Shown here piece after piece: positions 33,866 to 45,500 of a stretch of DNA of 64,000 nt. The DNA is from Bidens hawaiensis (lineage: Eukaryota; Streptophyta; Magnoliopsida; Asterales; Asteraceae), in assembly GCA_021521415.1 (NCBI GenBank), contig JAIQDT010014625.1:46735-110734 (forward strand), in the 5' to 3' direction. Numbering within the stretch: position 1 is the stretch's first letter; every line of letters starts with the position of its first letter. Both the position numbers and the translations under genes were made by a program. The notes beneath the pieces are model-generated. The model did no database searches. It had not been told where the DNA came from and worked only from the letters and a program-made list of their open reading frames with translations.

Positions 33866-36535
33866 AGTGACAATGGAGGTGAATTTACCTCGAACAGAAT
33901 GCTCAACGTTTACACCGAGCATGGTATTCTTCTAGAGACCACCTGCCCACACACCCCGCAACAAAATGGAGTGGTGGAACGGAAATATTCATCTGCTCGA
34001 AACGGCAAGGGCTTTAAAATTTGAAGCTAAACTGCCCACACGTTTTTGGGGAGAATGCATCATGACAGCAGCCTACATTATAAACCGACTTCCTTCAGAA
34101 ATCATAGAAAACAAGACCCCTTATGAGATCATTTATGGACAAAAACCTGATTATGAAAGTTTAAAGGTTTTTGGATGCCTTGCGTATTATCATAACACTG
34201 AGATGAGGGGTGACAAGTTTGAAGAACGGGGGAGACCGGGAATATTTTTAGGTTATCCACGGGGTATCAAAGGTTACAAGAATTTTGATGTAAAGAATGG
34301 CAACATAATTGTGTCTAGAGACGTGAGGTTTGTTGAAAACACATTTCCTTATGACTCAGACACTAACCAAAAGGAAGACGAAGAACCGGAAATTTTTGAG
34401 TTTCCACCATGGTATTATGATGATCAAAGTCCACACGAAAACATGAGCAATATACATGAAGAGAACGAGCAAGAACCCGATAGCCAAAATAATGATATGA
34501 ACAAAAATATGAATGAAGGTGATGTTTTCATGCAAAATGATGCAAATAGTGACAATTTATCACAAATGAGAGGTCAAACCAGGTGGTAGAACCCACTTCC
34601 CAAACTGAAAACATTGGTCAGACCAATGTGACAGAACCAACGACCCAAATGGAAACAGAACATGAAGAGCCCACTAGGGAAAAACGAACTAGAACTCGTC
34701 CTGCTCAACTCAATGATTATGTTGTGAATCTTCCACCGTCTATCGATCAAGCTACACCCGACTCCAATCAAGAATGCTCGACGGTATACCCTATTGCCAA
34801 TTTTATTTCTTATGATAAATTTTCTAATTCGCATAAAGCTTTTTTGACGGCCATAAGTTTAAATGATGAGCCAAAAACATTTAAGCAAGCAGTTCAGAAT
34901 GAAAATTGGAGAGAGGCGATGAAGAAAGAAATACAGGCTCTTGAAACTAATGGAACGTGGACCCTTGAGGATCTACCTGAGGGAAAACATGTCATAGATT
35001 CAAAGTGGGTGTACAAATTAAAATACAAGCCAAACGGCGAGATAGAAAGATACAAAGCAAGGTTGGTGGCAAAGGGTTTCACTAAAATGGAAGGAATTGA
35101 CTTCCATGAAACCTTTGCCCCGGTGACAAAACTTGTCGCCATTCGTACACTTTTGGCAGTGGCAGTAAAGAAGAATTGGATAATTCATCAGTTGGATGTC
35201 AATAATGCATTTTTGCATGGTGACTTGGATGAAGAAATTTACATGAAAATCCCACAAGGTTTCGACAAAGGGAAAGAAACAAAGTTTTGCAAGCTAAAGA
35301 AGTCTCTTTATGGGCTGAAACAGGCATCTAGGAATTGGTATCAAAAGTTTGCATCTGCTTTGCACGAGTTTGGCTTTGAACAATCAAAACCCGATCACTC
35401 ACTTTTCATATTTAAAACAACAAGTACCTTTGTGGCGGCTCTTATTTATGTAGATCATGTTATAATAGTGGGTAACAACTCAAAGAAAATTGAAGAAACA
35501 AAGAGTTTTCTTGACAGCAAATTCAGCATCAAAGACTTAGGTGTTCTGAAATATTTTCTAGGAATCGAAGTAGCACGGACAAAAGATGGTCTTGTCCTTA
35601 GTCAAAGAAAGTATGTGATGGACATTTTGAAAGATAGTGGTATGTTGGGTTGTAAATCAAGTGTTTTTCCTATGGAACAGAACACCAGACTTAGTAGGGA
35701 CGATGAAGAAGTGCGTGTTGATGCTGGAAAGTATAGACGATTAGTGGGCCGACTTCTCTATTTACAAGCCACTAGAACCGACATTACTTATTCTGTCAAC
35801 GTTCTTAGTCAGTTTGTTGCTGATCCTCGACAGAATCATATGGAAGCAGCTATAAGAGTTCTCAGATACTTGAAGTCTACTCCTGGACAAGGTATTTTAC
35901 TTCCAAGTAGTGGTGGGGTAAATCTCATTGGGTATACCGATTCAGACTGGCTTGGTTGTCAAGATACAAGACGGTCACGAACTGGTTATGTTTTGCTTCT
36001 AGGAGGAGCTCCTATTTCTTGGAAATCAAAAAGGCAGTCTGTTGTATCAAGATATTCCGCTGAAGCTGAATATCGGGCCATGGTATCAACAGTTAGTGAA
36101 GTTTTATGGGTTCGATGGCTCTTGAAACATTTGGATGTTCCCCAGACCGGTCCGACGCAATTATTTTGTGATAATATAACTGTTAAACACATAGCAAATA
36201 ATCCAGTTTTTCATGAACGCACGAAACATGTCGAAATGGATTGCTACTTCGTCAGAGAACGCGTAAAGTCGAAGGATATTGAGCCGTTACACATTAGTAG
36301 TTATTGCTGACTTGTTCACGAAACCTCTTGGTGCTTGACAGTTGCGGTTTCTACTCGACAAGTTGGGCATTTGTGACCTCCATGCTCCAACTTGAGGGGG
36401 AGTATAGAATAAGATTATTTTGATTATATTTTCCTTATTTATCATTTTGTATTTGTTTATAAGCCTTTGCCTATTTATGTTTTTGAAGGCAGATTACAAA
36501 AAAAAAAAAAAAAACAATAACAATTCTATCAAAAT
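33866..36535 (+). pseudogene. Ty1/copia pol remnant (integrase, reverse transcriptase, RNase H)
   Basis: A 5'-truncated element starting inside integrase (SDNGGEFTS, then PHTPQQNGVVERK). Frameshifts occur near 33988, at about 34585 and at about 36300. The open frame 33990-34587 carries the integrase C-terminal part (TRFWGECIMTAAYIINRLPS). The frame 34583-36310 carries reverse transcriptase (KWVYKLKY, LDVNNAFLHGDLDEEIYM, CKLKKSLYGLKQASRNWYQK) and RNase H (GYTDSDWLG, SRYSAEAEYRAM). The polymerase box is YVDH instead of YVDD, losing a catalytic Asp. A polypurine tract (GAGGGGGAG, 36394-36402) and about 130 bp of LTR with a poly-A run follow. No 5' LTR or gag is present. This is a dead copy. Confidence 0.9.
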
Positions 36536-37480
36536 CTTTACGAATTGAATCCAAAAACCGAGTATATTGAAACGTAACTGAAACGAAACAACCAAAATCG
36601 AACCAAAACTAAAAACCGATTAATGGTGATAATTTTTCCAATTCTTTCATACTAAATTATTCGAATAAGTTAATAAAACACCTAATGGATGCAACACATA
36701 TGAAAGTGTATATGGTTTTCTACAAAGCCACAAACACAACTACCTACATAAGTAATCCTAGATTCGTTTTTATTAAGCTCATAGTTAAGGTCTTCAAGTT
36801 TTAAAAGCGAATCGTATGTATGAATTTTCATTTTTTATTTATGATAGTGTAATACATTTTTTGTTGCAGTCATATGTTATTCAAAAGGTGCATTTTTTGC
36901 AGGACTGGGAATCTTTAGATGACGGAAAAGAGCCCTATGTTGCAACATGAGAGTTATGGTGTATATGATATAATGTGTGCTTTATCTTTCTCTCCTTTTT
37001 TTTGTCGTTTTCTGTTATGACCTTCATATTAGTAGATTTTCTAGATTCATTGTTCATACAGTTTATCTTTTATTATGCTCAATTGCTAAGATCCCAAAGG
37101 GTGGTGTTTGCTCATACAGTCTATCTACCATGGATTGCTTATACCCCTAGAATTCATAGTGGATGTTGGAAAATATTTTAATGAATGTGAGATCAATGCA
37201 AGACTTTTCATCTATATCTTCTTAATTATGTTCATAATGAGCAATGGCTGTCTCTGAAAATTCAAAGGCTTTCGTAGACCCCGTGCGAGTATAAAAAATA
37301 GGTCCCTAAATATAAAATTATTTTTAAGTAAGAACAAAAAAATGACCCTTAACTAGTATATTTGGGTTAAAAGACAAATATATTTTATTCTTTAAATTAG
37401 TTGAGACTAAATAGGCTTTTATTTTACAAGTTTTATTTGGGTTTTAAATTTAATAATTATAGTATTCTAGTTATAAAAAT
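36536..37480. other. Intergenic/repeat, nothing coding
   Basis: 36560-36640 has CCGAAAC/AACCGAACC sequence like the GTGCAC-bordered family. The rest is unrecognised AT-rich DNA. TGTCTCTGAAAATTCAAAGG near 37250 may be the edge of an older element. Confidence 0.35.
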
Positions 37481-37937
37481 TGTAAGGCCCCGTTACCGGT
37501 AACTCTACTTTCGTGTTGGATTTACTCATAAACACAGTTCTAAATATCAGAGTTAATTAAAACATTTACGCGGAATATAAAACTTTCATAAAACATTACA
37601 ATATTTCATAACTTGTCTCAAAACATCATTCGTCTTTCACATTAAAACATTAAAATTAAAACATCGTAAGTCTTCAGATGCCAGGCTCTTATTCTTCTGC
37701 CATATGTCCCCGCTCAAGCCAGCTGTCTCATCCTACTCACCTGCGTGCATACTAAAAGTCAGCTACGCTGAGTGAGTTCTAGTTAATCACATAATCATAC
37801 AATACATTCTTTACATTTCATACTTAACCTCTTAACTTTCTTTCATACACACTTAAGTGCTTTTACTTTCATTTTTACCTTCATACTTTCTTTACATACA
37901 TAATCATACGTTTTAAAGAGCCTTTCGCCCTATAACC

Positions 37938-38189
37938 TCACAGATATTATAAGGGTCTGGTCCCTAGTTTTCGAATATTAGAAGGGTTCGATTCCCTAAC
38001 ATCACAGATATTATAAGGGTCTGGTCCCTACCATCACAGATATTATAAGGGTCTGGTCCCTAGTTTCGAATATTAGAAGGGTTCGATTCCCTAACATCAC
38101 AGATATTATAAGGGTCTGGTCCCTAACATCACAGATATTATAAGGGTCTGGTCCCTAGTTTTCGAATATTAGTAGGGTTCGATTCCCTC
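37938..38189 (+). repeat. Minisatellite with repeated Pol III B-box-like motif
   Basis: Two related about 30-bp units alternate: ACAGATATTATAAGGGTCTG-GTCCCTA (five times) and CGAATATTAGAAGGGTTCGA-TTCCCT (three times). The second contains GGTTCGATTCC, a perfect match to the tRNA B-box consensus, at 37985, 38080 and 38176. No A-box partner was seen. Confidence 0.8.
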
Positions 38190-38652
38190 TTCGTTCCATA
38201 TATTATACCCCGAGTATTTTTAGGGCTCGGTACCCTTTTCGTAACCATACGACCATACATCATTATTTCCTTCTTTTATTATCTCTATCACGTTCATACG
38301 CATAAGCATTCATATTATACTTACCTTATACATAGCATTACAACCTGACAGTACGTGCAATATCCGAAGATCGTTCACGTACCATCAAGCAATCATTCTT
38401 ACATAACACATATATCACATAGGGCATACACTTATCACTTAGGATAAATGTATTAACAACACATCAAGTATGCACACAGCCCCGAAAACATAACAAGGAA
38501 TGGGGCTAGAAACTCACCTGAACACGGTTACGTTCACCGTTAATCGTAATTCCTTTCTTCAGTTGTGCACGGCTGACTGTATAACAAGTATATGTATCAA
38601 TTAACTATCACTTCTCATAATGTATGTCTATCTTTATATGACCCACAACGAA

Positions 38653-38745
38653 CGGGGGTCCGGGGGCAGCGCCCCTGGCAGCGGGGTCTAGGGGCGGCAG
38701 CCCCTAGCAAGGTCCAAGGGGCAGAGCCCCTGGCTGGGGTCGAGC
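38653..38745 (+). repeat. Three consecutive GC-rich hairpins in solo LTR 1
   Basis: GGGGGCAGCGCCCC, AGGGGCGGCAGCCCCT and AGGGGCAGAGCCCCT each fold on themselves within about 90 bp, in an otherwise AT-rich element. Function unknown. Confidence 0.75.
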
Positions 38746-38827
38746 TGCCAGGTCAGCTTGAAAAAATTTTATTTCCATTAACTGTCTTAACACATTTTTC
38801 ATTAGATTTTTAGTTTACTTCCTAATC

Positions 38828-39155
38828 GAACTTGGCTTTAGGCGAAGTTAAACCTTAGGCGAACTTAGCTTTAGGCGAAGTTAAACCTTAGGCGAACTTA
38901 GCTTTAGGCGAAGTTAAACCTTAGGCAAACTTAGCTTTAGGCGAAGTTGTCATCAGGCGAACTTGGCTTTAGGCGAAGTTGTCATCAGGCGAACTTGGCC
39001 GTAAGCGAATTTATCAATTAGGCGAACTTGGCCTCAGGCGAAGTTGTCATCAGGCGAACTTAGCTTGCAGGCGAAGTTCATCAGGCGAACTTAGCTTGCA
39101 GGCGAAGTTCATCGCTTTGAAGGCGAAGTTGCCCAGATGCAGGCGAAGTTGCCCA
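38828..39155 (+). repeat. GGCGAA minisatellite in solo LTR 1
   Basis: More than fifteen GGCGAA(C/G)TT half-units, arranged as GGCGAACTTGGCTTTAGGCG, AAGTT and a variable spacer (AAACCTTA, GTCATCA or CATC). The unit is about 30-36 bp. Confidence 0.85.
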
Positions 39156-39744
39156 GACAGCCGCTGTTCGGTTTCTTTCCAGCATTTTGAGCGATTTTAA
39201 CACCCTTGCTATGGTTCAATATCACCCACTACGCTTCCCGACCATTTTCGGTCGCTTATACACTAAAAAAGCTTGGATCTTTAAACTTCAAAGATCAAGA
39301 ATCATACCTTTTTGGGCTTGTTTGGATCTCGTTTACTTGCTAGTACACTAATCGCTCTCTCTCGGACCTGCCCGACTCTTCCCTTGGCTCGGCCGGCCGG
39401 CGGCGGTATGCGTGTGGTGTGTGTGTGTGTTTTGGGGTGTTAGGGAGTTTGGTGAAAATGAAGATATTTTGGGATTTTGGGGGTATTTATATCCCTGAAA
39501 TCCCATTCTCATTTAACCCATCTCAATTAATCCACGTCCAAGACCCGCTCCCTACCCGATATTAATTAATTACACGAAATCACTAAACATAACTTCCTTT
39601 ATTCATCATTAAAATTTTTAGGATGTTACAAAAATTATACATAAAAATCTAATAAAATCTTAAATATTCATAAAGAACTCAACTATGTAACCAACAAAAA
39701 AAGATAAAAGAAAATTTGGTATTGTGCATCATGTAGTGCAGGAA

Positions 39745-39834
39745 AGTAGGTGGATGAAGAATCGAACCTGAATCCCTTATCCCTTAATCAAAACAATAGA
39801 CAAACAAGACAGCCAACCATATGAGCTAATCGAC
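39745..39834 (-). other. tRNA-like sequence (A- and B-box similarity)
   Basis: On the minus strand TTAGCTCATATGGTTGGC resembles an A box/D arm and CAGGTTCGATTC a B box/T arm, about 45 bp apart. Acceptor arms do not pair, so it is not a working tRNA. It may be a SINE or tRNA-derived remnant next to solo LTR 1. Confidence 0.4.
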
Positions 39835-40464
39835 AACATTGTTTCACATGCGTTTGCGTTTTATTTAACCATATTTATAACGTACTTCTGTTATCTTATT
39901 TGGGCCCCCAGATTTTTTGGGCCTTATGCGGTTGCACGGACTGCACAGCCCTTGGGCCGGCCCTGATAACGAGAAGTAAGTTACAATAAATATACATAAG
40001 TGAGCTTTATTGTAGACTCTTCATGAGTCCTAATGTTTATGTATAAATAAAGGCTTTGTGCCTTGGTTAAATAGAAGAAAAAGAAGAGAAGTTTTGAACA
40101 AAAGGATGATCATCAAAGAGAAACGTTAGTATATTTCTTTTTCAAAAATATTGGAAAGGAGTACTCTCTAAACTTCATCTTCATATTTTCAAGTTCTAGC
40201 ACACTAAACTATCTGGTGTAGCATCGGGCGCGTGGCCTTCCCTGGCAGTACATATTGCTTCGGTTGTTGTACCCTGGGAGACAGACGAGCTCTTTAGTAG
40301 AGGACCAAAATCTGTTTTAAGGGACCCGTGTTGAACACGAATCCTCAGCCACAATCGTCAACATTAGTTTATTGGTTCTTGTAGCAACAAATCATACAAG
40401 AAGGAGGCACGGCTCAAGCACTCACCATACAAATAGATGTTGATCTAAAATATCTCGTTGAAGA
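39835..40464. other. LTR-like leader sequence interrupted by the Copia element
   Basis: Includes TGTATAAATAAAGGC (TATA-like, 40039) and a leader-like stretch; it continues on the far side of the Copia element at 50364, as shown by the GAAGA duplication. Probably part of an older retroelement; the family is not assigned. Confidence 0.35.
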
Positions 40465-41239
40465 TGTTGGAATTATGGATCGGTTCGGGTAAGTCAATAC
40501 GGCCAACCGGGTTATGACCCGTGAGAGTTACACCGTGAGGTAACGAACCATTAACCCGCTTAAGTTAGTTAACCGGGTTAGACACTTTAACGAGATAAAA
40601 ATTACATGGAGCGGGCTTTGGAGTTAGAATTGGACTTGTTGGCCCATTAGGTTTATAACTAATGAGATTAGTTAAACCTAATAGGAGGCTATATAAATAT
40701 ATGATGTTTTAATAATCTGACAACTAATCCTAACAAGTCCATCTCCTTTCTTCCTCCACCCCATCGCCGACCAACCTGCACCACCTCCGCTGTTCCGACC
40801 ACCGGCGCTGTCTAGCCACCGCCGCCTGCCGGAGCCACCGCCGCCGACCGTCGCCCCCTGCTGTCGTCGATTGAAGCCGACCGGGGCCCACAGCCGCTGT
40901 CCGGATACCACCATCACTGTCGTTGCCATCGTGCACCGCCACTGATTGGTCGTTGGATCTCGTTGGGTCACCTAGCTCGGTTCGTTAGCCTTCGGTGTCT
41001 TAACCGGTTAATTATTAACCGAGGTAAACTTAAATATATTGTTAGTTTATAATTATATATTTTGACTCGTACTCGTATTGTTTGTAACCGGATCCTGTCG
41101 GGTTTAGTTTTTGGTGCTGATTAATTATATATTCCGCTGCGTATAACTATAATTAATGAGAGATTAATTATTATTAACCACGTTTATTGAACCGGTTTTA
41201 ATAAACAAAGTTTTAACTGATCACCACTGAAACCTAACA
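40465..41239 (+). repeat. 5' LTR of the Copia element
   Basis: TGTTGGAATTATGGATCGG to CTGAAACCTAACA. Contains a CCG/CCACCG-rich block (40740-40945), strongly unlike the AT-rich surroundings. It differs from the 3' LTR by scattered substitutions and several small indels, mostly in the GC-rich block. Confidence 0.92.
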
Positions 41240-41240
41240 G

Positions 41241-41254
41241 TGGTATCAAAGCCT
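41241..41254 (+). other. Primer binding site
   Basis: TGGTATCAAAGCC, one base after the 5' LTR, matches the usual initiator-Met tRNA complement (TGGTATCAGAGC) except for one base. Confidence 0.85.
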
Positions 41255-42568
41255 TGGTTACAACATGCGAGTCGAATTCTGTATTTTCACCGGTTCTACA
41301 TCATAAACTTCAAAGTAGTTGACGTTTTTGATCTAGATAAAATATTAGGACAAATTTAGTTTGGTCAAAATTTTATTTATTTTATTTGACCAAAATATTG
41401 CCCAACTTGTTTTTCGTTGAATATGTAAATCTGGCCCGACCTTGTTTCTTTGGTTGAATGATTTTTATTCTGGCCATATGGATGGTTCAAAAGTTGTGTT
41501 TAGTTTTCGGGTTTATTTTATGGTTTTTGGCTACCTTGATGGTTCAAAATTGTAATAGATAGGGTTTAGTTTTTCATTACTTGTATTAGTGCAATTTTGT
41601 AATGAAGAAGACCCGAAGGTAAACCGAGCACGAGCTCATGGAGTTCTTAAAGTCAGTGGGAGTTACCAAAGATGACGGGATGCACCAAGAGTCCATCCTT
41701 GTGGTTGTTTTGTGTTGTGACCCCTTGACCCGATTGATCTTGCTAACAGGCTCTAGCAAGATCAATCACTGATCATGGCCATTTAAGATTTACATATTCT
41801 GTTTGTTATTTTGGTTGCTTGCTTGATTATAATACCACCAACCTAATACCAAATATATTAAAATAAATTAACCAATCAAGTTTTGCAAAATTAAACTAAA
41901 ATTAATTTTCCACAACTTATAACTTAATAGGTAAAACTATTAACTTAAAATTGGTTGGTATTATCGTGACAAACTTAGTTTTAATAGGTTATATAAAACT
42001 AAGTGTCCTAAGAGATGAAAGGATTCATCAAGTTGTCTCGATCAATAAAGTAAAACTGGACTTTTACTCTATTCGGTAATATTTAAAATTAATCCCAATT
42101 TAACTATGCCATCCTACTATAAGTCACACTTGAGGCATACTGCGAAACTTCAAGTGTTTGGAGCTACAGCACCGCACTTGATTTCTAGCCTATCCCTTCA
42201 AGGTGAAAGGGTTTCGTTGACACATCCAGCTCTTTCACAAGTGACTATACTAGGGTGACTATTACTTTACTCTCTTGTTACGTGCTACAGCTGTCTAGAG
42301 ACTAAGGTGGACATAGATGAGGCTAAACGTATCTACTTAGGCAAATGTTGTCTTAATAGGCCTCATAAACGAGAGTTGTGCTCTATTCACAATTGGCAAT
42401 CGTTGCCTGCTTGCCTAACCACTTACTAATGTTGTGTGCTACAGCTGCCATTAGTAACTGGAAGCCAGATTCTCAAGTTCCTATTTACTAATATTATTGG
42501 GTCATTAATAATAGTATTAAAACATCGAAAATACTAATAAAATTTACTTTTGCTTATTTAAACAGATT
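41255..42568 (+). other. Leader region of the Copia element
   Basis: No conserved protein motif. The ATG-containing stretch after 41600 quickly meets stops. 42120-42480 contains three GCTACAGC(A/T) echoes spaced through the leader. Confidence 0.4.
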
Positions 42569-45500
42569 ACTGATAATAACTCCTCATTCACCCTCAAGGC
42601 TATCCTTGAGAAAGAAAAGTTGAATGACACCAACTTTCTTGAGTGGCACCGCAACTTGGGACTTATTCTCAAGATAGAAAAGAAGCACTATGTTCTCGAT
42701 GGACCTGTTCCAACTGAGGCTGAAAACAATACCGCTGATGCCAAGAGGGTTCTTGACAAGCATATGGATGACTCGGCTAAAGTCGCATGCATCATGCTTG
42801 CCACCATGTCTTACGAGCTTGCTAAAGGCTTGGAAGATTTTGGTGCCTATGAGATGCTTGAGCAACTCAAGGGCATGTTCTAGAAACAAGCCCGTCAAGA
42901 ACGCTACGACACCATGAAGCAGCTCATCAGCTGCAGAATGGAACAGGGATCACCTGTTAGTGCGGATGTCGTCAAGATGAAAGGGTACATCGAACAATTA
43001 AGGAACTTGATTATTCCCTGTCAGATGAAATGGCAGCGGATTTCATCCTGAACTCTCTTCGTAGCTCTTACGACTAGTTCGTAATGAATTTCGATATGAA
43101 TGGCTGGGTGAAGACAGTTCCGGAGCTTCATGGCTCAAGATGGCTAAGATGAATATTCTAGCTAAAACAATCAAGTTCTTATGGTTCGATCTGCTGGTGT
43201 CGTCAAGCCTAAACCCAAGAACCGGGGTCATAACGGTAAAGGCAAGAAGAAGGCTACTGTCGCTGCCAGGTCTGCCACCAACACTAACAAAGGTGTTGCA
43301 AAGGTACCACCGCCACCTCCTGAGGAGCGCCAGTGCAACAAAATGGGACACTGGAAACGTAACTGTCCCGACTGTCTTGCTGAGCTGAAAAGGTAGAGGA
43401 CCAATGGTGAAAGCTCCTCTAAAGGTATTTCTATTTACGTTATTGAACTCTTCACTGTCTCTAGCAACACATGGGTATTTGATACCGGATGTGGTTACCA
43501 CATCGTTAATGTCTTGAAGGAGCCTGAAAACTGGAAGAAACTGAAACAAGGCAGCATGGAACTCATCGTTGGTGATGGGAAGAGAGTCCCAGTTCTTACA
43601 ACTGGCGCATATCGTTTTGCTTGTCCATCTGGCCTTGTAGTTACTTTGGATAACTGTTTTTTTGCACCTGGTTTGACCAGAAACATTATTTCAGTTTCTT
43701 TATTATTTGAACAAGGATTTAAGTACGTTTTTAATAGTAATGCTATTTCTGCCTACTTGAATGATATCTTTTATTTTGAGGCTAAACCTCGAAATGGTAT
43801 TTATGAGGTTAATGTTCAAATAAAAAATAATGTATATAATCTTTCTAAACGTATCAGATCTGACATCAATGATACATTTCTATGGCATTGCCGACTTGGC
43901 CACATAAGCAAGGCACGAGTTAAGAGACTCCAATCGAAGGGATTCTTGAATCCGTAGGACCGTACTCTTTTGATGACTGCGAATCCTGCTTAGCTGGCAA
44001 ACTTGCCAAAGGCTCTTTCACTCATAAGAATGAATGAGCAAAGGATCTGCTAGGAATCATACATACCGATGTATGCGGTCCTTTTATAACCATGTCTAGA
44101 AATCATGAAAGATACTTCGTTTCTTTTATTGACGATTACAGTCGATATGCCTTTGTGTATCTTATGAAACACAGGCATGAAACCTTTGAAAAGTTCAAAG
44201 AATTTCAAAATGAAGTGGAAAAACAACTCGGGAAAACTATTAAAATGCTTCGATCAGATCGAGGCAAAGAGTATCTCAGCTCAAAATTCATACATCATCT
44301 GAAAGAGTGTGGAATTGTTTCACAGCACACTCCACCCGGCACACCCCAACACAATGGCGTGAGCGAGAGGAGAAATCGAATCTTACTAAACATGGTCCAA
44401 TCGATGATGTGTAGAACTAACTTGCCTCACTCCTTTTGGAGCTTTGCCCTTTTGACCGCCGCTCGCATTGTCAATCTGGCTCCAACTAAAAAGGTAAGCA
44501 AAACCCCATATGAGATATGGCATGGGCGAAAACCCAATTTGTCTTTCCTTGGAGTATGGGGATGTGATGCTTATGTCACTAGTGATTCTGATGATAAGCT
44601 CGATCCTCGTGGTGTAAAAGTTGTTTTCGTCGGATACTATAACCAAAGTGGATATTATTTCTTCCATCCTGATACAAATGTGATTTCTGTCAAAAGGAAG
44701 GGCCACTTTTTCGAGAAGGAAATTCTCGATCGAAGAACTGGAGATAATATTGTCGATCTTGAAGAAATTCAAGAACTACAAACTACCACTGAGGAAGTTG
44801 GAACGTCTGATCAACAAGTTGTTGTTGCTAATACATCGGACATGAACACAAGAGGTCCTCTTAGTAGCCGAGTCAAGCGACGAACCTACTAATTACAAAT
44901 TTGCTATCTTAGATCCGAAATATGAGAAATGGCAAGATACCATGAACGCCGAGATGCAATCTATGCGTGACAATCAAGTCTGGAACTTGGTTGAGCTACC
45001 CCCCGAGTGTCGGGCAGTAGGGAGTAAGTGGATTTTCAAGAAGAAAACCGATATGCATGGAAATGTGCACTTATAAAGCACGACTAGTCGCGAAAGGTTT
45101 TACTCAAACTCAGGGTATTGGAAATGATGAAACTTTCTTGCCCGTTGCTATGACTAAGTCGATAAGGATATTACTTGCCATAGCCGCGTACTATGACTAC
45201 AAGACATGGCAAATTGTGACACCCCACATTTTCAGGTTAACCCCGTCAACACATACTTCATTACCTTAGACATTCTTGCATAACATATAACGAGTCGGTA
45301 ACGAGTCACACACAAGAGTCTGTCTGTACGCGTTGGTGATAAATGTCAATCTCGTAATCGAATACATGTGCGTGCTATGTGATTACTTGCTTTGCGTGTT
45401 CATACTTTGATTATTATTATTATTATTCATATATTTATATATATAAATATAAAAAAAACCTAAAGCGCCCCGAGCCGCGCGTAGGATTTGGCTATATCCC

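Larger units (their letters stand above)
37481..39630 (-). mobile_element. Solo LTR 1 (2150 bp, target duplication AAAAT)
   Basis: Begins TGTAAGGCC and ends GATGTTACA, flanked by AAAAT on both sides (37476-37480, 39631-39635). No internal retroelement genes, PBS or polypurine tract adjoin it, so it is a solo LTR left by recombination. Read on the minus strand it starts TGTAACATCC, common for long Ty3/gypsy LTRs of the Tekay/Del kind; orientation and lineage are inference. It holds two minisatellites and a GC-rich hairpin block (listed separately). Confidence 0.85.

Noticed and set aside
37938..39155. Repeat arrays that superficially resemble a CRISPR array
   Set aside because: Units are contiguous with no unique equal-length spacers, the context is a plant LTR, and no cas gene exists.
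37230..39990. A larger DNA transposon holding solo LTR 1, with ends near 37245 and 39970 (GGGCCGGCCC)
   Set aside because: The two ends do not match well enough and no target duplication was found.
40678..40971. 97-codon minus-strand frame
   Set aside because: It lies in the GC-rich part of the Copia LTR, the copy in the other LTR is shifted by indels, and it shows no domain.
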